Source: Anaeromyxobacter oryzae
GTDB taxonomy: Bacteria; Myxococcota; Myxococcia; Myxococcales; Anaeromyxobacteraceae
Assembly: GCF_023169945.1 (NCBI RefSeq)
Contig: NZ_AP025591.1
Span: forward strand, 3,592,481 to 3,656,480
Length of the DNA stretch: 64,000 bases
Direction: 5' to 3'
Shown here: positions 58,898-64,000 of the stretch, piece after piece
How the letters are laid out: each line of letters starts with the position of its first letter
How positions within the stretch are numbered: position 1 is the stretch's first letter
The notes under the pieces: model-generated
Seen by the model: only the letters and a program-made list of their open reading frames with translations
The model's database searches: none
Told to the model about the DNA's origin: nothing
Translations under genes and position numbers: made by a program

Positions 58898-58926
58898 CTC
58901 GAGGCGTTGGTCGTGTCCGCCTCGAG
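58898..58926. promoter_or_regulatory. 9-bp inverted repeat over the beta-propeller ribosome site
   Basis: CTCGAGGCG (58898-58906) and CGCCTCGAG (58918-58926) are perfect complements with an 11-base loop. On the minus strand the proximal arm runs into the GAGGAG ribosome site of the beta-propeller gene. It could be a leader hairpin that hides the ribosome site or a regulator dyad. Confidence 0.4.
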
Positions 58927-59014
58927 ACATAGGACCGCGACCGCCTGGATCGTGCAACACCGGGGGCTCGGGGATGCTCCGGGACGGGTGCGCCCGGATG
59001 GCGCGCCACTTCCG

Positions 59015-60535
59015 TCAGGCTTCCCGGGGCGGGCGCGGTCGTCGGGGCTGCAGCGGTGGTCCGCCGATGGCGCAGTGAAAGCGGACGGGGCTTCCGGGGA
59101 GCGGCGCGGATGGGGTCGCCGCGCCGGCGGCTCCGGCAGGTAGGCTCGCGAATGCGATCGCGGAGCCGGCGAGCAGGAGGCCCGCGCAGAGGACCATCGC
59201 GACCCGGAAGGTGGGCGCGAGGGCGGCGGGGTCGGTCAGGCGGGCGGAGCCGAGGCCGGCGGCGAGGGGCAGGACCGCCACCGCGAGCAGGCCGGCCGCC
59301 CGGGCGACGGCGTTGTTGACGCCGCTCGCGATCCCGGCGTGCCGATCGTCGAGGGAGCCGAGCGCGGTGGCGGTGAGCGGCGCGACGGTGAGGGAGAGGC
59401 CGAGCCCGAGCGTCGTCACGCCGGGGAAGACGGTGCGCAGATAAGAGGCGTGCGCGCCGACGCGGGCGAGGAGCAGCAGCCCGCCCGCGCAGACGAGCGG
59501 CCCCGCCGTCATCGGCAGCCGCGGGCCGACGCGCTGCGCGAGGGCGCCCGCGCGCGCCGAGAGCAGGAGCATCACCGCGGTGACCGGGAGCAGGGCGGCC
59601 CCGGCCTCGAGGGGAGAGAAGCCGGCGACGATCTGCAGCTCGAGGCCGACGAGGAAGAACACGCCGCCGAGCGCGGCGTAGACCGCGAACGTGACCAGGT
59701 TCGCGGCCACGAACGCGCGCGACGCGAACACCTCGAGCGGGAGCATCGGGTTCGCCGAGCGCCGCTCGGCGAGCACGAACCCGGCGATCCCGAGGAGGCC
59801 GAGCCCGAGCGCGAGGAGGACCTCCGGAGCGGTCGGGCCGAGGGCCGGCCACGCGGTGAACCCGTACGTGAGCCCGGCGAGGCCGGTCGCGCCGGTGACG
59901 ACGCCCGCGAGGTCGAGCCGGCGTGTCGCGGCGGGGTTCCGCGTCTCCGGCACGTGCCGGAGCGCGACCGCGACGACCACCGCCGCGAGCGGGACGTTGA
60001 CGAGGAAGACGAGGCGCCACGTCGCGACCTGGACGAGCCAGCCGCCGAGGAACGGCCCGGCCGCGCCGGCGATGCCGCCCAGCCCGGACCAGGCCCCGAT
60101 CGCCCTCGCCCGATCCTGCGGCTCGAACGACGCCTCGAGGATCGCCAGGGCGCCCGGCGTGAGCAGGGCGCCCCCGACGCCCTGCAGCACGCGCGCGGCG
60201 ACGAGCACGTCGACGTCGGGCGCGAGCCCGCACAGGAGCGACGCCGCGGCGAACCAGGCGACGCCGACCACGAAGACCCGGCGACGTCCGTACCGATCGC
60301 CGAGCGACCCGCCGAGCAGGATGAGCGACGCGACGCTCAGCGTGTAGCCGTTCACCGTCCACTGGAGCTCGGCCGCGTTCGCGTCGAGGCTCGTGCCGAT
60401 CCGCGGCAGCGCGACGTTGACGACCGTGCCGTCGACGAACGCGAGCCCGGAGCCGAGCACGGTCGCGAGCAGCACCCACCGGCCGGCGGGCTGCCCGTAG
60501 CGCACGAGCACCGGCGGCGGCCGGGCTGGCATCAT
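59015..60535 (-). CDS. MFS drug-resistance-type transporter (DHA2, 14 helices)
   Basis: Proton antiporter of 506 residues in the EmrB/QacA group. The first helix region reads GLAFVDGTVVNVALPRIGTS, the conserved loop is SLGDRYGRRRVFV, and about 14 hydrophobic helices are predicted. The substrate is unknown. The start ATG 60535 lies 19 bases after the SDR stop, suggesting co-transcription. No regulator is adjacent. Confidence 0.87.
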   Translation of the reverse strand: MMPARPPPVLVRYGQPAGRWVLLATVLGSGLAFVDGTVVNVALPRIGTSLDANAAELQWTVNGYTLSVASLILLGGSLGDRYGRRRVFVVGVAWFAAASLLCGLAPDVDVLVAARVLQGVGGALLTPGALAILEASFEPQDRARAIGAWSGLGGIAGAAGPFLGGWLVQVATWRLVFLVNVPLAAVVVAVALRHVPETRNPAATRRLDLAGVVTGATGLAGLTYGFTAWPALGPTAPEVLLALGLGLLGIAGFVLAERRSANPMLPLEVFASRAFVAANLVTFAVYAALGGVFFLVGLELQIVAGFSPLEAGAALLPVTAVMLLLSARAGALAQRVGPRLPMTAGPLVCAGGLLLLARVGAHASYLRTVFPGVTTLGLGLSLTVAPLTATALGSLDDRHAGIASGVNNAVARAAGLLAVAVLPLAAGLGSARLTDPAALAPTFRVAMVLCAGLLLAGSAIAFASLPAGAAGAATPSAPLPGSPVRFHCAIGGPPLQPRRPRPPREA

Positions 60536-60554
60536 CGGCTCCCGCCCCGGCCGC

Positions 60555-61343
60555 TCACAGCGTCGTGACGAGCCCGCCGTCGATCACGAAGTCGGAGCCG
60601 GTCACGTTGCCGGCGCGGTCGCTCGCGAGCAGCACGACGAGATCGGCGACCTCCTGCGGCCGGGTGAACCGGCCGGTCACGGAGCCGCTGGCGGCCTGCT
60701 TCGCGACCGTGTCGGCCTCGCCGCCGCTCGCCCGGGCGACGGTCGCGGCCACGCCCTCGTCGCCGAGCCACAGGGCGGTCGAGACGGGGCCGGGGCTGAC
60801 CGTGTTCACGCGAATGCCGCGGGGGCCGACCTCCTTGGAGAGCGACTTGAAGAAGTTCGTCAGCGCGGCCTTGGCGGCGCAGTAGTCGAGGACGAGTGGG
60901 TCGGGCAGGAACGCGTTCACGGAGCTCACCGTGACGATGGTGGCCGCTCCGCGGCGGAGGAGGTGGGGCAGCGCGGCCCGCGTGGTGCGGACGGCGGCGA
61001 AGAAGTTGATCGCCATCGTCGTGGCCCAGTCCTCCTCGGTGATCGACGCGAACCCGCCGAGCCGGGGACGGACCGCGCCCGCGTTGTTCACGAGGATGTC
61101 CAGGCCGCCGAAGGTGGAGACCGCCTCGTCCACGAGCCGCGCGGGGCCGTCCGGCGTGCTCAGATCCACCGCGACGGGGTGGACCTTCGAGGCGGCGGCG
61201 AGCTCCGAGAGCTCGCCCGTCGCGCGGCGCGCACCGGCGGCGACGGACACGCCCTCGCTCGCGAGCGCTTGCGTGATCGCGAGCCCGATGCCCTTGCTCG
61301 CGCCGGTGACCACCGCGACCTTCCCGGACAGGTGCAGATCCAT
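60555..61343 (-). CDS. Short-chain dehydrogenase/reductase (SDR)
   Basis: The 262 residues have a Rossmann fold. The TGASKGIGLA cofactor motif lies at 13-22, NNAG follows at about 86-89, and the catalytic Ser is in TVSSVNAF. The catalytic YxxxK reads YCAAKAAL. The C-terminus DFVIDGGLVTTL is typical of classical SDRs. The substrate is unknown. The start ATG 61343 is followed by ten clear coding residues. It precedes the MFS exporter in the same unit. Confidence 0.9.
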   Translation of the reverse strand: MDLHLSGKVAVVTGASKGIGLAITQALASEGVSVAAGARRATGELSELAAASKVHPVAVDLSTPDGPARLVDEAVSTFGGLDILVNNAGAVRPRLGGFASITEEDWATTMAINFFAAVRTTRAALPHLLRRGAATIVTVSSVNAFLPDPLVLDYCAAKAALTNFFKSLSKEVGPRGIRVNTVSPGPVSTALWLGDEGVAATVARASGGEADTVAKQAASGSVTGRFTRPQEVADLVVLLASDRAGNVTGSDFVIDGGLVTTL

Positions 61344-61464
61344 CGCGCGCTCCAGGCTCGAGAGTGAGCCCTGGTCTAAGGCGGCGCCATGGACGGCGGC
61401 ACGTCTTCCGGGGGCGTGCCCGGGTGCGGGAACGTCGATCGGGAGACCGGGGGGAGAGCGCTCG

Positions 61465-62007
61465 CTACAGGGCGACGCCTTCGGGCTTCGAAGTCGCGCC
61501 TTCGCCGTTCACCGCGTCCGGCGCGAGGGTCATGCGGATGATCGTCGAGATGCTCGTGGCCGCGATGAGCGACTCGAGGATCGTGCCGCCGACGGAGCGG
61601 CTCACGACGTTGTTCGCGAGCCACATCGCGGTGCTCGTGAGCAGGACGAGCCGCATCGGGACGCCCTCGAGCGTGAAGACCGCGACGGCTCCCAGGCAGG
61701 ACCCGATCACCGGGAGCCACCCGGCGCCGTGCGTCGAGAGCGCGAGGGCGAGCACCGCGTTGACGGCGACGCTCGCCACGGCGAGCCACGCCGACCGGTA
61801 CCGCACCGCGACCAGCGTCCGCACCGCTGACACCGCCGCGCTCGACGCCGCGGGCGGGCGGCCGAGGAGCGCGAAGTGCACGACGTAGACGAACGACTCG
61901 GCCGACACCAGGAGCTTCAGCCGGCGGTCGTCGCGCTGGAGGAAGGCGGTGACACCGAGGACGAGGGCGAGGTACCCGACCAGCTGGGCCGGGGAGAACG
62001 GGTGCAT
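61465..62007 (-). CDS. YgjV-family membrane protein
   Basis: The 180 residues have about six membrane helices. Landmarks are QLVGYLALVLGVTAFLQRDD, the pattern LLVSAESFVYVVHFALLG, and the C-terminal LTSTAMWLANNVVSRSVGGT. These resemble the YgjV (inner-membrane) family, whose function is unknown. The start ATG 62007 has GGAG eight bases upstream; the upstream extension is polar. The last residues are unstructured. Confidence 0.72.
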   Translation of the reverse strand: MHPFSPAQLVGYLALVLGVTAFLQRDDRRLKLLVSAESFVYVVHFALLGRPPAASSAAVSAVRTLVAVRYRSAWLAVASVAVNAVLALALSTHGAGWLPVIGSCLGAVAVFTLEGVPMRLVLLTSTAMWLANNVVSRSVGGTILESLIAATSISTIIRMTLAPDAVNGEGATSKPEGVAL

Positions 62008-62163
62008 TTCGTGAAGCTCCTGGAGCGGATCGCCCCGCGGCGGAGGCCCGGGGGCTTCCTGCCCGCCGGCCGTTCGTCGCCGCGGGGATCCGGGCGCGGG
62101 CGATGCTGCCACCGCGTCGCCTCCTTCGCAACGCACGGCGTGCCCGGAAAAGTCCCGCCCGCG

Positions 62164-62580
62164 TCACCGCCGCCACAGCCGGAACGCCATGGTTCCGCAG
62201 GCCGCCACCATCGCCACCGTCACGAGCGCCAGCATCGCGAGCACCGCGTTCTCGGCGAGCGGCGTCCCGGAGTGCCCGGCGCCGGCGATCGGGGTCGCCT
62301 TCGAGGTGCCGAGGATCCCGATGGCGGTGGTGGTGGCCCAGTTCGCCCAGGTCCCGAACACGAGCAGCGCGAAGGTGATGCGCGCGGCCCGCTCCCCGAG
62401 GCCGAGCTCCTTCCAGGCCAGCCCGACCACGATGACGAAGATCCCGTTCAGCACGCCCTCGAGATGGGCGGCCAGCCCCGCCCGCGGGTTGACCATCGGC
62501 TGGATCGCGAGCCCCGTCAGGAGGCCGACCAGGAACAAGGTCATCCCGAGCCGCACGAGGCTCCGCGCATGGTCCCGCAT
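62164..62580 (-). CDS. Hydroxylaminobenzene mutase/styrene-oxide isomerase-like membrane protein
   Basis: The 138 residues are about four helices. The early pattern reads RSLVRLGMTLFLVGLLTGL, and AHLEGVLNGIFVIVVGLAW follows. The His and Glu/Asn of this second pattern match the HabA/B and StyC group, where a haem-bound iron assists epoxide or hydroxylamine rearrangement. The NPRAGLAAHLEG motif is present. The start ATG 62580 has AGGAGGG about seven bases upstream; the longer frame is not coding-like. Neighbouring SDR and YgjV genes do not clarify the pathway. Confidence 0.62.
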   Translation of the reverse strand: MRDHARSLVRLGMTLFLVGLLTGLAIQPMVNPRAGLAAHLEGVLNGIFVIVVGLAWKELGLGERAARITFALLVFGTWANWATTTAIGILGTSKATPIAGAGHSGTPLAENAVLAMLALVTVAMVAACGTMAFRLWRR

Positions 62581-62752
62581 GTCGAGCCCTCCTGTTCCGG
62601 CGAGTCTTGTGTCCGGGAGCGACGCGCGCCGCAACCTGCTCGCGGGAAGAGAGTGACCCACGAGCGGAGGGAGGCCGCGCGTCGCGCACCTCGCCTGCCG
62701 GGGCCTGCGGTAGCGCTGCGCGGCGGAGGTGCTTCGTCGAGCCGTGGCCGGG

Positions 62753-63274
62753 TCAGGGACCGCGCCGCCGCGTCGCGCGCCCCTCCGCGTACACCTTGAA
62801 CCTCTGGGAGCCGGGTGGCGCGATCTCGAAGACGATCCGGAGCTCCCCCGCCGTCCGCCAGTCGTGCGTGAGCCGGAACCGCGGCCCGGGGCCAGGCTCG
62901 CTCAGGAGGACCAGCGTGCCCGGCGCCGCCCCCGGCGCGGCGGCGTAGTGGATGACGTGGCCCTCCCCGTCGACGTAGAGGCCCTTCAGCGCGGTGCCCT
63001 CGGCGTGGAGGACGAGGAGGTCCTCGTGGGTCGAGGCAGGCCGCCCATCCGTCGCCGGGTACGTGACGGCGTTCCGGCGAACGACGGCGTGGCCGCCGAC
63101 CTCCCGCGTGAACGCGACGGTCCCGGCGCCCTGCCCGGGCGTGCCGCCGCCCTCCGCGTCCCATGTGCCCACGAGCGCGCCGAGCGGCTCGACCGGCGAC
63201 CGGTCCTCGGCGCGCGCGACGGTGCCGGCGACGACGAGGATCGTCGCCGCGGCGAAGATCATCGACCGGAACAT
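62753..63274 (-). CDS. Secreted DUF1579-like/lipocalin-like protein
   Basis: The 173 residues have a Sec signal (IFAAATILVVAGTVARA). The mature part is beta-rich. Motifs LGALVGTWDAEGGG, FTREVGGHAVVRRN and VLHAEGTALKGLYVDGEG resemble DUF1579/heme-binding lipocalin-like proteins. The function is unknown. The start ATG 63274 lies three bases after the stop of the upstream gene. The start codon and stop spacing suggest co-transcription with the next gene. Confidence 0.6.
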   Translation of the reverse strand: MFRSMIFAAATILVVAGTVARAEDRSPVEPLGALVGTWDAEGGGTPGQGAGTVAFTREVGGHAVVRRNAVTYPATDGRPASTHEDLLVLHAEGTALKGLYVDGEGHVIHYAAAPGAAPGTLVLLSEPGPGPRFRLTHDWRTAGELRIVFEIAPPGSQRFKVYAEGRATRRRGP

Positions 63275-63277
63275 GGC

Positions 63278-63727
63278 TCAGTCCTTGCGCGCCGGCTCGA
63301 GCTTCTTCTCGAGCGCGTCGCACGCGTCGAAGTCCGCGTTCAGCGTGGCGGTGAACTTCGCGGCGGCCGCCGGCGCATCCTCCGGCGTGGCCTTCGCCGC
63401 CTTCGTGACCTCGGCGTTCAGCGCGAGGTACGCCTTGTAGTGCACCGTGAACCGCGCCTTCGTGTGGTTCTCGTCGGACCGGGCGATCGCCGCGTCGTAG
63501 AACCGCTCCGACGCTGCGGCGAGCTTGTCCAGCTTCTTCCCGGCCGCCTCCATGATCCGGTACTGCGTCACGTACGCGGCGGAGCACTTCGCGAGGCGGT
63601 CGGCGGCGTCCAGATCGCGCGCGACCGGGCGAGCGGCGGGAGCCGCCGCGTCCTCTCCGGCCCGGGCGGCGGCGGCGGACGAGGCGGCGAGGAGGACGGC
63701 GAGCGCGAGGGCGGGGTTCGAGGTCAC
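63278..63727 (-). CDS. Small secreted Ala-rich hypothetical protein
   Basis: The 149 residues have a signal-like N-terminus (NPALALAVLLAASSAAAARA). The helical mature part is rich in Ala/Lys/Asp, with two Cys (LAKCSAAYV and FDACDALEKK). It is not recognised. The start is GTG 63727, with AAGGAG seven bases upstream; the longer frame to 63808 is less likely. It directly precedes the lipocalin-like gene. Confidence 0.6.
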   Translation of the reverse strand: MTSNPALALAVLLAASSAAAARAGEDAAAPAARPVARDLDAADRLAKCSAAYVTQYRIMEAAGKKLDKLAAASERFYDAAIARSDENHTKARFTVHYKAYLALNAEVTKAAKATPEDAPAAAAKFTATLNADFDACDALEKKLEPARKD

Positions 63728-63804
63728 GAGGCGGCTCCTTGTCGGGCGGTCGAGGCGATCGGCCACTGCGAGGATAGTACGACGCGCGGCCCGGTTCGTT
63801 CGCC

Positions 63805-64000
63805 TCACGGGCTGAACGGCGCGGTGACGAACGGGACCAGCTCCCGGGGAGCGGCGTAGCGATACGGCGCCGCCGGGTCCCAGCCCGGCTCCGACACGGC
63901 CGTGATCCCGGCGAAGTACACCTTGCCCGGCTCGAGGAGCGCCGGTGGCAGGACGACCGAGGTCCCCGTCACCACGAGCGAGCCTCGCGAGACGGGCACG
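63805..64000 (-). CDS. C-terminus of a gene cut by the right window edge
   Basis: About 64 in-frame residues end in a stop at 63805-63807 and continue beyond the window. The sequence (GKVYFAGITAVSEPGWDPAA) resembles the last strands of a fibronectin-type or similar beta domain of an extracellular protein. No further call is possible. Confidence 0.5.
   Translation of the reverse strand, partial: VPVSRGSLVVTGTSVVLPPALLEPGKVYFAGITAVSEPGWDPAAPYRYAAPRELVPFVTAPFSP

Noticed and set aside
1..64000. tRNA, rRNA, CRISPR array or insertion sequence
   Set aside because: No tRNA-like or rRNA-like sequence, regularly spaced repeats or transposase were seen. A tool search could still find a small RNA gene.

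Overview
The window is about 64 kb of very G+C-rich DNA with strong G/C third-position bias, densely packed with about 59 genes or gene fragments and no rRNA, tRNA, CRISPR array or insertion sequence that I can see. The gene mix points to a Myxococcota (deltaproteobacterial) organism. It includes a Tat-exported uptake [NiFe]-hydrogenase, many two-component and PAS kinases, sigma-54 enhancer-binding regulation, DUF3857/transglutaminase-TPR proteins and secreted beta-propeller lipoproteins. An Anaeromyxobacter-like genome is my best guess, but that is inference from content, not a database match.

Layout. 1-1393 (minus): hybA (cut by the window edge) and the hydrogenase small subunit. 1842-6026 (minus): a carbohydrate-type ABC importer (binding protein, ATPase, two permeases), preceded by rmuC and a MarR regulator. 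8085-31100: mixed housekeeping and accessory genes. These are an M49-like secreted metallopeptidase, a phosphoesterase/lipid kinase pair, an SBP-less ABC transporter with a double permease, a 1407-residue DUF3857-transglutaminase-TPR protein, MgtC, a TMEM165/GDT1 cation exchanger, YwiC-like, PrsW-like, a LEA-2 lipoprotein, hemerythrin/PfkB/hydrolase, a VKOR-DsbA fusion behind a PAS kinase, a PIG-L deacetylase/GT4 pair, a DUF4442 hotdog protein, and an HD protein with a receiver-like protein.

31141-46450 is a potassium island and the most interesting part. It holds a complete KdpDE pair, a divergent KimA-like APC potassium permease, a small membrane protein plus an NtrC-type sigma-54 activator, and a kdp operon on the minus strand. 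The operon runs 27-aa ORF, kdpF, kdpA, kdpB, kdpC, a stand-alone KdpD sensor domain, and a transmembrane PAS histidine kinase. A near-perfect sigma-54 promoter (46366-46381) and an upstream dyad (46436-46450) precede the operon. TTGA(T/C)G direct repeats with 11/21-bp pitch sit at exactly the same distance from the starts of the permease gene and the activator operon. I infer two cross-wired potassium control circuits: KdpE, a winged-helix regulator, acting on the repeats, and a sigma-54 activator driving kdp.

46562-64000: PAP2 phosphatase, a surface protein with a Pro-rich segment, an AI-2E family transporter, modABC with a truncated PBP-domain regulator beside it, a small lipoprotein, Hsp20, an unknown protein, a hybrid histidine kinase, a beta-propeller lipoprotein, MFS exporter with SDR, YgjV-like, a hydroxylaminobenzene mutase/styrene-oxide-isomerase-like membrane protein, two small secreted proteins, and the C-terminus of a gene running off the window.
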